A DNA stretch of 12,026 bases. Origin: Limnoglobus sp. GTDB taxonomy: Bacteria > Planctomycetota > Planctomycetia > Gemmatales > Gemmataceae. The notes below the pieces were generated by a model that had not been told where the DNA came from, did no database searches, and saw nothing but the letters and a program-made list of their open reading frames with translations. The stretch is taken from contig JANXNT010000617.1 in the NCBI GenBank assembly GCA_025353985.1, positions 1-12,026 on the forward strand. The letters run 5' to 3'. The position numbers were made by a program, and so were the translations under genes. How positions within the stretch are numbered: position 1 is the first letter of the stretch; each line of letters begins with the position of its first letter. This document shows positions 5,654 to 12,026 of this stretch, one piece after another.

Positions 5654-5670
5654 AGCAACTGGTGTGCCAA
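5654..5670 (-). promoter_or_regulatory. Sigma-54 (-24/-12) promoter upstream of the DUF1559 gene
   Basis: The minus strand reads TTGGCACACCAGTTGCT. TGGCAC and TTGCT are separated by 5 nt, so the invariant GG and GC are 10 nt apart, as in the RpoN consensus YTGGCACG-N4-TTGCW; only the G after TGGCAC differs. Transcription would begin near 5643, giving a leader of ~34 nt to the ATG at 5609. I did not identify an enhancer-binding-protein site, but 190 nt of gene-free DNA lie upstream. Confidence 0.6.
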
Positions 5671-5861
5671 CAGGAAACGCCTGAAATTGCTGCGGAATGG
5701 AATGCATTACGGGCGAGCGTGGTCAACTCGTGGCCAGCTGCGTCTAAAATTTGCACGCGAATGTTAGTTACGGCCTGCGGCTCGCGCGTTACAGTGTTGG
5801 CACTTCTCTCCTCGGATTCTCGAACGGTCGAGGTATCCGCATCTCGTTCTGGGGCACGGCT
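5671..5861. other. Remainder of the divergent intergenic region
   Basis: This stretch separates the divergent DUF1559 and Tat-protein genes. It probably holds the promoter of the Tat-protein gene and any upstream activator site for the sigma-54 promoter. I see no strong -35/-10 pair and no clean dyad. The in-frame extension of the + gene back to 5751 has no coding character that I recognise. Confidence 0.4.
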
Positions 5862-7418
5862 ATGAAAAATCGAACGCGGCGGGAACTGTTGGCGGATGTC
5901 GGTCGGGGTATGTTAGTCGCGAATCTCGGCGTCGGCCTGACGACCGATCTCGGGCTGCAACCGGCGTGGGCGGCCGAAGAACCGGCCATGCTCACGTTCG
6001 GCGACCTCGAACCGCTCGTTATGTTCATTCAAGATACCGCCCCGGAGAAACTGCTTGCGGACACGGTGCGGAAACTGAAGTCGGGCACCGAACTCAAGAT
6101 GATCGTGGCGGCGGCGGCCTTGGCGAACGCGCGGGCGTTTGGTGGCGAAGATTACATCGGTTTCCACACGCTGATGGCACTCGCACCGGCTTACCACATC
6201 GCAATGCAAGAAGCCGACCTGACCCGCCGTCCGCTCGTCGTTCTGAAGGTGCTGATGCGGAACGCGGCACGGCTGAAGGAATCCGGCAACGCCAAATCGC
6301 ATGTCCTCCACGCACCGCAACCGGCATCGGCTGGTACGGGCGAAACGCTCCGTGAGGCCGTGCGCCGCTGTGACCTTCCCGCGGCCGAGGGAATCTTCCG
6401 CGACATCGTCGCAAAACCCACACAACAGGCGCTCGACCAACTGCTCGTGATGGTCGATGATGCGACCGAAGTTCACCGCGTCGTGCTCGTTTCGCGGGCC
6501 TGGGACTTGATCGATTTCGTCGGCTCTGAACGCGCCCATACGCTGTTGCGGCAGTCGGTGCATTACTGCGTGAAGAGCGAAAAGTATCCGAACGCCGCCA
6601 AAGCCAGCAAGGAGATTCGCGAACTGTTGCCGAAACTGCTCGACGAAAAACATCTGATCGGCCGCCCACGCGGCACGAAACTTGTCGATGATGGCTGGGT
6701 GCTGAAAATGAGCGAAACGCTGTTCCAAAGCAGTCCGGCACAGGCAGCTTCTGCGGTGGCCGATGCGATTGCCGAAGGTATCGCGCACGAAGCGATCGGC
6801 GAGGCAATCAGCATGGCCGCGAACCAACTTGTGTTGCGCGATTCCGGCCGGCCGAAGGGGCAGACGCAAGCGAACAAGCCGCTCGGTAGCATTCACGGCG
6901 ACTCGATCGGCGTCCATGCGTGCGACTCGGCGCACGCCTGGCGGAACCTCACGCGCGTCGGCGGACAACGCACGCAAGTTTCGAGCCTGATTCTCGGTGC
7001 GTATCAAGTGGCACGCGACCGGCTCGAACGCGGTGGCGACTTCGCGAAGTGGACCGCATACCCACGCGCCGAACATCGTGAAGCGATTGCGAATGTGCCC
7101 GCCGATTCGCTTCTGAAATCGCTAGAAGACGCGATTCGTGCGAACGACCAAGTGCGAGCCGCCGCACTCATGGACCGCTTCTCCTCGCCGACAAACGACG
7201 TGGCCGCATTCGCGCTATTCCGGCGTTACGCGATCAGCGAAGACGGCGCACTCCACGCCGAAAAGTACTACCGCACGGTGGCCGAGGAATACGCATCCGC
7301 ACGTCCCGCGTTCCGAACGAACCAACTGATCGCACTCGCCAGAGTAACCGCAAGCGCCTACGGCCAGCCCGCCCCCGGATACGCCGACGCCTGCGGCGAA
7401 TTGGGAGTGAAGGCGTAA
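5862..7418 (+). CDS. Tat-signal exported protein of unknown function
   Basis: This 518-residue protein starts with a twin-arginine-type signal: NRTRRELLADVGRG (RR at 6-7), a hydrophobic stretch and a probable cleavage after AWA (35-37), so it is likely exported folded to the periplasm. I recall close relatives only as uncharacterised planctomycete proteins. Visible landmarks are LTFGDLEPLVMFIQDTAPEKLL (~44-65), ALANARAFGGEDYIGFHTLM (~86-105), the AYHIAM that follows, and a His-rich segment SIHGDSIGVHACDSAHAW (~343-360). The body is largely alpha-helical. The clustered histidines, Asp and Cys could bind a metal or cofactor, which would fit Tat export, but no catalytic family can be named. ATG 5862 is chosen because it places the RR motif at the N-terminus; the upstream ATG 5751 would bury it. 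It ends 8 nt before the stop of the convergent membrane-protein gene. Confidence 0.75.
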   Translation: MKNRTRRELLADVGRGMLVANLGVGLTTDLGLQPAWAAEEPAMLTFGDLEPLVMFIQDTAPEKLLADTVRKLKSGTELKMIVAAAALANARAFGGEDYIGFHTLMALAPAYHIAMQEADLTRRPLVVLKVLMRNAARLKESGNAKSHVLHAPQPASAGTGETLREAVRRCDLPAAEGIFRDIVAKPTQQALDQLLVMVDDATEVHRVVLVSRAWDLIDFVGSERAHTLLRQSVHYCVKSEKYPNAAKASKEIRELLPKLLDEKHLIGRPRGTKLVDDGWVLKMSETLFQSSPAQAASAVADAIAEGIAHEAIGEAISMAANQLVLRDSGRPKGQTQANKPLGSIHGDSIGVHACDSAHAWRNLTRVGGQRTQVSSLILGAYQVARDRLERGGDFAKWTAYPRAEHREAIANVPADSLLKSLEDAIRANDQVRAAALMDRFSSPTNDVAAFALFRRYAISEDGALHAEKYYRTVAEEYASARPAFRTNQLIALARVTASAYGQPAPGYADACGELGVKA

Positions 7419-7426
7419 GAACCGAC

Positions 7427-8809
7427 CTACCTCATTTTGAACCATACCAATCGTACGGCAAGCGAAAACAGACAGGCGTAAAGGGTCAGTTGGAGCACTG
7501 CCGGGTGGTACGCGATACTGACCGCATCGTATGGCCCCAACCGGAAAAACGCGGGCAACATAATCGCGCCGCCGACCGTGAGGATACCCAGTTCGATCAA
7601 ATATCCGGGCCGCGTTTGAAGCAATAACCCGATCATCCAGAATGCGGGGGCGAGGAGCGGAACGAACCAGCGGATCGACAGGCAGACGCCCGCGAGGTTG
7701 TTCGAAGTTAACGCATACGGCAAGACTGACATCGCGATGACAGTCACGCAGCCGACGACAATGGGGCGATTAAGGCGGTCGTCCCGAAACGCGAGTACGG
7801 CTGCAATCGGCGCGAAGTAGATCGGCAGGTTAAACGGGAAGAAACCGCGCTCGCCGAACCCGAGCGAATAGAGATACCCGCAGAAGCCGAGCGGCGAATG
7901 TTTGAACCCAACACCGGTGAGGTCGTCGGGTGAAAACGGACTGCCAGGGTAGCGAAAATGCTCCGGTACTGTTGCGGGTGGTGCCCACGAACCGGTGATG
8001 GCATACCCGATTCCGTGATGCAACACGAGCCACGGTAATGCCATTAACACAACGAGCACGCCGCGCCGCCAACCCATCACCCAAACGACAAAAACGGTCA
8101 CCGTCAAGAGTGTCAAAGGGCCGATGACAGAATCGAAACCGTATGCCACGCCGCCGAGTGTGCCAAGTGCGACTGCTCGGAATCGCGAGAGCAATCCGGT
8201 GGCGTGCATGTCCGCACACAGCGCACACAAGATCGCAGTGATGGCGAGTAGCGGGATGTGGGCGTTGACGTGTCGTGTGTATGCCGGGGCAACCGTGGCG
8301 ATCGCGAATGCGGCAACCAACGCGAACGAACTCCGGGGTGGTAATTTCAAGCCGCGCGAAGACAACCACGCGATGAAAAAGACCGCAATCGCGAATGGCA
8401 GTCCCGTCGTGGCGACGCCGATGATTTTCGCGAAACGATCCGGTCGCTCGGCCGCCGTCGTCCCACCAAACATGAGCCAGGCTTTATGAACCGCCGCCCC
8501 AAACAGGAGCGGAACCGGCGGGTGGTGCGAGTAAAAATTCCCGTTCACGAACATACGATCTTGCGTACCGTACTGGAACAAATACGCATCTGCCGGGTTG
8601 AACGGCAGTGGCCGCGAAGTATCCGGTGGCACCGTTGTGTAAATCGAACCATCGATCGCAAACGTACCGCGTTCAGCTAAACTTTCGATGGCCGCAAGGC
8701 GTGCTCCATCACTCCAACCAACTGCGTATCGCTTGGGTGCAACAAACGCAACGACAATCGCAGCGAGAACGATCACCACACGCAGGACGAACCAAGTTTT
8801 ATCCACCAT
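7427..8809 (-). CDS. Polytopic membrane protein, GT-C/GT39-like in appearance
   Basis: This 460-residue protein has about ten predicted hydrophobic helices, for example residues 7-24, 96-115, 128-150, 160-176, 182-200, 228-248 and several to the C-terminus. After the first helix comes a soluble loop with SDGARLAAIESLAERGTFAIDGS and DRMFVNGNFYSHHPPVPLLFGA, a layout seen in planctomycete integral membrane proteins related to GT-C (dolichyl-phosphate-mannose-type) glycosyltransferases, where acidic residues in the first loop are catalytic. Assignment to GT-C is by appearance only, and a flippase-like or unassigned role is possible. ATG 8809 has GGAG close upstream. It is divergent from an operon containing two GT4 enzymes, which supports a role in glycan assembly. 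Its 3' end meets the Tat-protein gene tail-to-tail with 8 nt between, so no separate terminators fit there. Confidence 0.65.
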   Translation of the reverse strand: MVDKTWFVLRVVIVLAAIVVAFVAPKRYAVGWSDGARLAAIESLAERGTFAIDGSIYTTVPPDTSRPLPFNPADAYLFQYGTQDRMFVNGNFYSHHPPVPLLFGAAVHKAWLMFGGTTAAERPDRFAKIIGVATTGLPFAIAVFFIAWLSSRGLKLPPRSSFALVAAFAIATVAPAYTRHVNAHIPLLAITAILCALCADMHATGLLSRFRAVALGTLGGVAYGFDSVIGPLTLLTVTVFVVWVMGWRRGVLVVLMALPWLVLHHGIGYAITGSWAPPATVPEHFRYPGSPFSPDDLTGVGFKHSPLGFCGYLYSLGFGERGFFPFNLPIYFAPIAAVLAFRDDRLNRPIVVGCVTVIAMSVLPYALTSNNLAGVCLSIRWFVPLLAPAFWMIGLLLQTRPGYLIELGILTVGGAIMLPAFFRLGPYDAVSIAYHPAVLQLTLYACLFSLAVRLVWFKMR

Positions 8810-8897
8810 TCACTCCAAATCAAATTCAAACAAAACAACCACGTAACAGATAACTCGGCAGAGTGCAAAGTATGGCAGCTTTCGCCGTAAGCAACGA

Positions 8898-8926
8898 TTG
8901 CTCGCGAGTACCGGGGAGCCGATAAT
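8898..8926 (+). promoter_or_regulatory. Candidate sigma-70-type promoter for the HEAT/glycosyltransferase operon
   Basis: TTGCTC (8898-8903) and GATAAT (8921-8926) are separated by exactly 17 nt. The -10 matches five of six consensus bases and the -35 three of six. The predicted start near 8933 would give a leader of about 66 nt to ATG 8999. This lies in the 189-nt gap shared with the divergent membrane-protein gene, for which I found no convincing promoter. Confidence 0.33.
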
Positions 8927-8998
8927 CTTCAGTTGAGCTTGCCCCAGCAATCCACGGTGGGTTACTCTGCACGACGAGATACACTCGGGAGCAAGCAC

Positions 8999-9994
8999 AT
9001 GGCGATCCATCGGAAGCGGGTAGCGGGCATCGGGCTGGCGATCGTTGCGGCCATCACCGTTTACGGGGCGTTGCAGTATTCCGATCTACGTGCCCGATAT
9101 ACCGAGCATCGCCTGAGCGGCGCGACGACGCATGAAGAACGCCTCGTCGCCGCCACACAGTTATTCACATCGGGCAATGTCGGGCGAAATCGCTTGTTTA
9201 GCAGCCTCAACACCGGCGACGAGGCGATTTGCACGGCAATCGGCGAAGCGATCCAAACGTCGTTCGCAACACTCCCTGCGATCGATCCGCTTCGAGCCGA
9301 ATGCGCGAATAGCATCCTCGCCACGTACGAAAACGACAGCGAGCCGGGGCAAGTTGCGGTGCTGAATCTGGCACCGGAATTCCTCAAATGCACCGACCCC
9401 GCAATCGTCGAAAAAGTACGTGGCGTGGTGAAATCGGGCCTCGGTTCTACGAACACAGTTCGCGTGGCGGCCGCGAAAATCGCTGCCCGACCAGGCATGA
9501 AACTCCATGCGGAACTACAACCGTTGCTGCACGATGCGGAATCGTCGGTACGAGCCTCCGCGCTTCTCGGTGTCGGCACCGCCAACGACACGACATTACC
9601 CGACGAAGAACTCTTCCGCTGGCTGAACGACCCTGCAAGCGAAGTACGCACGGTATGCGAAGCAGTTTTGCAAACTCGCGGTCGCTCAGCCACGGATATC
9701 AGCATGGGTCGACGACTGACGCACCCGAGCGCGACCGAGCGACTTTCACTGCTACTCGATTTAGCCGAAGAACCGGGCCGCGACGTCGGCCCGTGGCTCG
9801 AATGCCTGAGCCGCGACCCCGAACCCGCCGTGCGTGCCGCCGCCGCCCGCGTCGCCATCGAAACGAAAGTCTTGTTCGCCAACTGGATCGATCTGCTCGC
9901 CAAGAACGACCCCGATGCGACCGTACGCCAAGTCGCCACATACCACCGTTGCCGCGCGAATGGCACTTTGACGCCAACGAGTTACGCGCCTTAA
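8999..9994 (+). CDS. Membrane-anchored HEAT-repeat protein
   Basis: This 331-residue protein has a basic N-terminus (MAIHRKR) followed by one hydrophobic helix (~9-27), which acts as a signal anchor. The rest is alpha-helical and contains degenerate HEAT repeats with the VR-x-x-A signature: TVRVAAAKIAA, SVRASALLGVG, EVRTVCEAVLQ, AVRAAAARVA and TVRQVATY. HEAT solenoids bind other proteins; no enzymatic motif is visible. ATG 8999 follows GGGAG at a 7-nt spacing, while the longer in-frame start at 8933 (TTG) adds 22 residues before the basic anchor and is less likely. It is the first gene of an apparent operon with the glycosyltransferase that starts 32 nt downstream, so it may scaffold or tether that pathway (inference). 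Confidence 0.75.
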   Translation: MAIHRKRVAGIGLAIVAAITVYGALQYSDLRARYTEHRLSGATTHEERLVAATQLFTSGNVGRNRLFSSLNTGDEAICTAIGEAIQTSFATLPAIDPLRAECANSILATYENDSEPGQVAVLNLAPEFLKCTDPAIVEKVRGVVKSGLGSTNTVRVAAAKIAARPGMKLHAELQPLLHDAESSVRASALLGVGTANDTTLPDEELFRWLNDPASEVRTVCEAVLQTRGRSATDISMGRRLTHPSATERLSLLLDLAEEPGRDVGPWLECLSRDPEPAVRAAAARVAIETKVLFANWIDLLAKNDPDATVRQVATYHRCRANGTLTPTSYAP

Positions 9995-10026
9995 ATCTTA
10001 CTCTTCCCTACGGATTTCCACGGCTC

Positions 10027-11157
10027 ATGCGGATCGTACACCTGACGGCGAGTACCTTTTTCGGCGGCCCCGAACGGCAGATGCTCGGGCTGGCCGAACA
10101 CCTGCCTGCGTCGTTCCAGACGTCGTTCCTGTCGTTCTCCGAAGGCGGGCGCTGCGAGGCGTTTCTGGACACGATTCGCCACGCCGGTTTCGAAGCCGCA
10201 GCGATCGCACATGATACGCCGCACGTTCGCGCCACGGTCCACGACGTGACGACGAAGCTGCTCGCAATCAAAGCCGACATTCTGCTTACGCATTCCTACA
10301 AGCCGAACGTACTCGGTCGGATTGCGGCACGCCGGGCCGGGATTCCGATTATCGCAGTGTCGCGCGGCTGGACGTGGGAGAATTTCAAAGTCCGCATGTA
10401 CGAACGCTGTGACCGCTTCAACCTTCGCTACGTCGATCGCGTCGTCGCCGTGTCCGATGGGCAAGCGGAAAAAATTCGCAAAGTGGGCGTGAAACCCGAC
10501 CGCGTGACGGTGATCCGCAATTCCGCACGTGTGGACGCATTCACCGAGAAAAACCCCGAAGGCCAGCGCGAACTCCAAGCGATGTTCACCGACAATCCCG
10601 TGTCTCGGCTCGTGATTTCCGCAGGTCGATTATCGCCGGAAAAGGGATTCGATGTTCTCGTTCGTGCCGCACGCAAAATTCTCGAAACGGAACCGCAAGT
10701 CGTCTTCGTGCATTTCGGCGAAGGGAACGAACTGCCGAAGATCGAGGCACTGATCCGCGAGTTCGGTATCGCAAAACGGTTCGTTCTCGCTGGATTCCGA
10801 GCGAATATTGATAAATATCTGCCGTGGGCCGATCTCGTCGTGTTACCGTCGCACACCGAGGGATTGCCGAACGTGGCGCTCGAAGCGAGTGCGGCGGGTG
10901 TCGCCGTTGTCGCAACGCGAGTCGGTGGAACGCCCGAGGTGATCGCCGATGGCGAAACCGGGTTGCTCGTTCCGCCGGGCCAACCCGAGGCGATGGCCGA
11001 CGCGATCCTTCGGTTGCTTCAGAACGATTCCATGAGATCACAGTTCGGCGACGCCGGACGACGACGGATGAACGAGCGATTCACGTTTGCAGCACAAGCG
11101 GCGGAGTACGTGAGGTTGTTCGAGCCATTCGCGATGGCGAATCGCAGAGCGGGCTAA
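10027..11157 (+). CDS. GT4-family glycosyltransferase
   Basis: This 376-residue GT-B fold enzyme transfers a sugar from an activated donor to a growing glycan or lipid-linked acceptor at the cytoplasmic face of the membrane. The N-terminal domain begins MRIVHLTASTFFGGPERQ with the Gly-rich acceptor-site loop and contains IIAVSRGWTWENFKVRMYE and VVAVSDGQAEKIRKVGV. The C-terminal donor domain has SAGRLSPEKGFDVLVRAA (198-215, with R201 and K206 at the positions that bind donor phosphates) and VFVHFGEG. It also has PSHTEGLPNVALEASAAG, containing the retaining-enzyme EX7E pair (E278, E286), and GGTPEVIADGETGLLVPPG. The open frame extends far upstream inside the HEAT gene, but ATG 10027 gives the family start and avoids overlap; its ribosome binding site is weak. 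The next glycosyltransferase starts 2 nt after its stop. Donor and acceptor cannot be deduced. Confidence 0.92.
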   Translation: MRIVHLTASTFFGGPERQMLGLAEHLPASFQTSFLSFSEGGRCEAFLDTIRHAGFEAAAIAHDTPHVRATVHDVTTKLLAIKADILLTHSYKPNVLGRIAARRAGIPIIAVSRGWTWENFKVRMYERCDRFNLRYVDRVVAVSDGQAEKIRKVGVKPDRVTVIRNSARVDAFTEKNPEGQRELQAMFTDNPVSRLVISAGRLSPEKGFDVLVRAARKILETEPQVVFVHFGEGNELPKIEALIREFGIAKRFVLAGFRANIDKYLPWADLVVLPSHTEGLPNVALEASAAGVAVVATRVGGTPEVIADGETGLLVPPGQPEAMADAILRLLQNDSMRSQFGDAGRRRMNERFTFAAQAAEYVRLFEPFAMANRRAG

Positions 11158-11159
11158 CC

Positions 11160-12026
11160 ATGTCACCGCTTCGCGTCTGTTTCGCCATCGACAATCTCAG
11201 CTGGGCGGGTACCGAATCCCAATTGCTCGCGCTCATCCAACATCTCGACCGTTCGCAGTTCGAACCGTCGCTCGTGTTACTCGATGGCACTGGCGATGAA
11301 TCGCGTTCGCTCGAACCGGCGGATTGCCAGATTACCCGCCTTGGTGTGCGGAAGTTGTTTCACCTGAAAGCCGCACGGGCTGCGTGGCGGTTGCGCCAAA
11401 TTTGGCATAATGCACGCCCCGATATCCTACAAGCGTACTTCCTCGACGCCTCGTATTTCACGGTGCCAATCGCCCGTTGTTGTGGCATCGGCTCGATCGT
11501 GCGCGTTCGTAACAACCTCGGGTACTGGCTCACCCGAAAGCACCGCATCCTCAACCGCATCATTTGCCCGATGGTGACGGTTTCGCTAACGAATTCCGAG
11601 TCCGGCAAGCAGGCGTTGATCGATGCAGATCGGTTGCCCGCACGGCGTATTCGCGTCATAGAAAATGGCGTCGATCTCGAACGCTTCGCCGCACTTCCCG
11701 TGCCGTTGCTGCGGCCGGAAATTGTCGTGGGCTGCGTGGCGAATCTGCGTACGGTAAAGAACATCGACGGGCTAATGCGGACTGCGAAAATCGTCTGCGA
11801 GCGTTACCCGCACGTGCGTTTCCGGGTGGCGGGCGATGGTGAGCAACGTGCGGAATTGCTGAAATTACAAGCCTTTTTAAATCTCGGCGACCGCTTCGAG
11901 TTGACGGGGGCGACATCCGATGTGCCGGGATTTCTGGGTGGTGTCGATATCGCCGTGTTGCCATCGCACTCGGAGGGTATGTCGAATGCGCTACTCGAAT
12001 ACATGGCCGCCGGTCGTGCGATTATC
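11160..12026 (+). CDS. GT4-family glycosyltransferase (3' end outside the window)
   Basis: From ATG 11160 the frame is open to the window end (289 codons). The start MSPLRVCFAIDNLSWAGTESQ has the N-terminal GT-B strand and Gly-containing loop of GT4 enzymes (G17-T-E). Middle segments are SIVRVRNNLGYW and VTVSLTNSESGKQALI, and the domain hinge is IRVIENGVDLERF. The donor domain has VGCVANLRTVKNIDGLMRTAKIV with K200, RFRVAGDGEQRAEL, and LPSHSEGMSNALLEYMAAG with the EX7E glutamates E272 and E280. About 80-100 C-terminal residues are missing by comparison with its neighbour. It starts 2 nt after the previous glycosyltransferase stop, so the two are cotranscribed and probably add successive sugars in the same glycan. 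The sequence is clearly divergent from its neighbour, so this is not a recent tandem copy. Confidence 0.9.
   Translation, partial: MSPLRVCFAIDNLSWAGTESQLLALIQHLDRSQFEPSLVLLDGTGDESRSLEPADCQITRLGVRKLFHLKAARAAWRLRQIWHNARPDILQAYFLDASYFTVPIARCCGIGSIVRVRNNLGYWLTRKHRILNRIICPMVTVSLTNSESGKQALIDADRLPARRIRVIENGVDLERFAALPVPLLRPEIVVGCVANLRTVKNIDGLMRTAKIVCERYPHVRFRVAGDGEQRAELLKLQAFLNLGDRFELTGATSDVPGFLGGVDIAVLPSHSEGMSNALLEYMAAGRAII

Noticed and set aside
5799..5818. TTGGCACTT on the plus strand as a second sigma-54 promoter for the Tat-protein gene
   Set aside because: A -24-like TGGCAC is present, but the -12 position 5 nt later reads TCCTC instead of TTGC, so the essential GC element is missing.
5913..7076. 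387-codon open frame on the minus strand inside the Tat-protein gene
   Set aside because: Its composition is Arg/His-rich and low in recognisable motifs, it lies wholly antisense to a better-supported gene with a signal peptide, and it has no ribosome binding site or family resemblance. It is expected from GC-rich codon bias.
9388..10026. In-frame upstream extension of the first glycosyltransferase (213 codons)
   Set aside because: It is an out-of-frame, Arg-rich reading of the HEAT-repeat gene; the GT4 N-terminus begins naturally at ATG 10027.
10027..12026. Recent tandem duplication of the two glycosyltransferase genes
   Set aside because: The proteins share only family motifs such as EX7E and differ across both domains, so they are distinct GT4 members.

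Overview
The window looks like chromosomal DNA from a GC-rich Planctomycetota bacterium, most likely of the Gemmata lineage. The best taxonomic marker is a DUF1559 pilin-like protein that carries both the prepilin N-terminus and the C-terminal H-X9-DG motif, a family hugely expanded in planctomycetes. The Tat-exported protein of unknown function, the HEAT-repeat lipoprotein and the HEAT-repeat membrane protein are also typical of that phylum. I see no tRNA, rRNA, CRISPR array, insertion sequence or phage gene. Placement below phylum level is inference.

Left part (1-2755, + strand): the end of a secreted or envelope protein with an Ig/cadherin-like domain, then a compact cluster dnaJ-like co-chaperone / rnpA / yidD / class I methyltransferase. 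The first three genes overlap (TGATG, then GTGA) and the fourth follows after 13 nt with a strong Shine-Dalgarno sequence. rnpA-yidD is a conserved bacterial pair, but here the usual flanking rpmH and yidC are replaced by dnaJ and a METTL/Methyltransf_16-type enzyme.

Middle part (2752-5609, - strand): in transcription order, the DUF1559 pilin-like gene, a HEAT-repeat lipoprotein, an antibiotic-biosynthesis-monooxygenase-type small enzyme, a large ~112-nt imperfect palindrome, a short antitoxin-like protein, and a PD-(D/E)XK-fold protein that ends tail-to-tail inside the methyltransferase stop. A near-perfect sigma-54 (-24/-12) promoter lies just upstream of the DUF1559 gene. The antitoxin-like gene appears to be cut short by a UGA whose +1 frame continues for 12 plausible codons.

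Right part (5862-12026): a Tat-signal protein of unknown function (+), a polytopic membrane protein of GT-C/GT39-like appearance (-), and, divergent from it, a + strand operon of a membrane-anchored HEAT-repeat protein and two GT4 glycosyltransferases, the second cut by the window end. The membrane protein and the two glycosyltransferases suggest an envelope or exported polysaccharide locus.

No gene-free stretch exceeds 300 nt. The largest gaps are 5610-5861 and the two ~190-nt gaps 3669-3866 and 8810-8998; each holds a promoter candidate or the palindrome.
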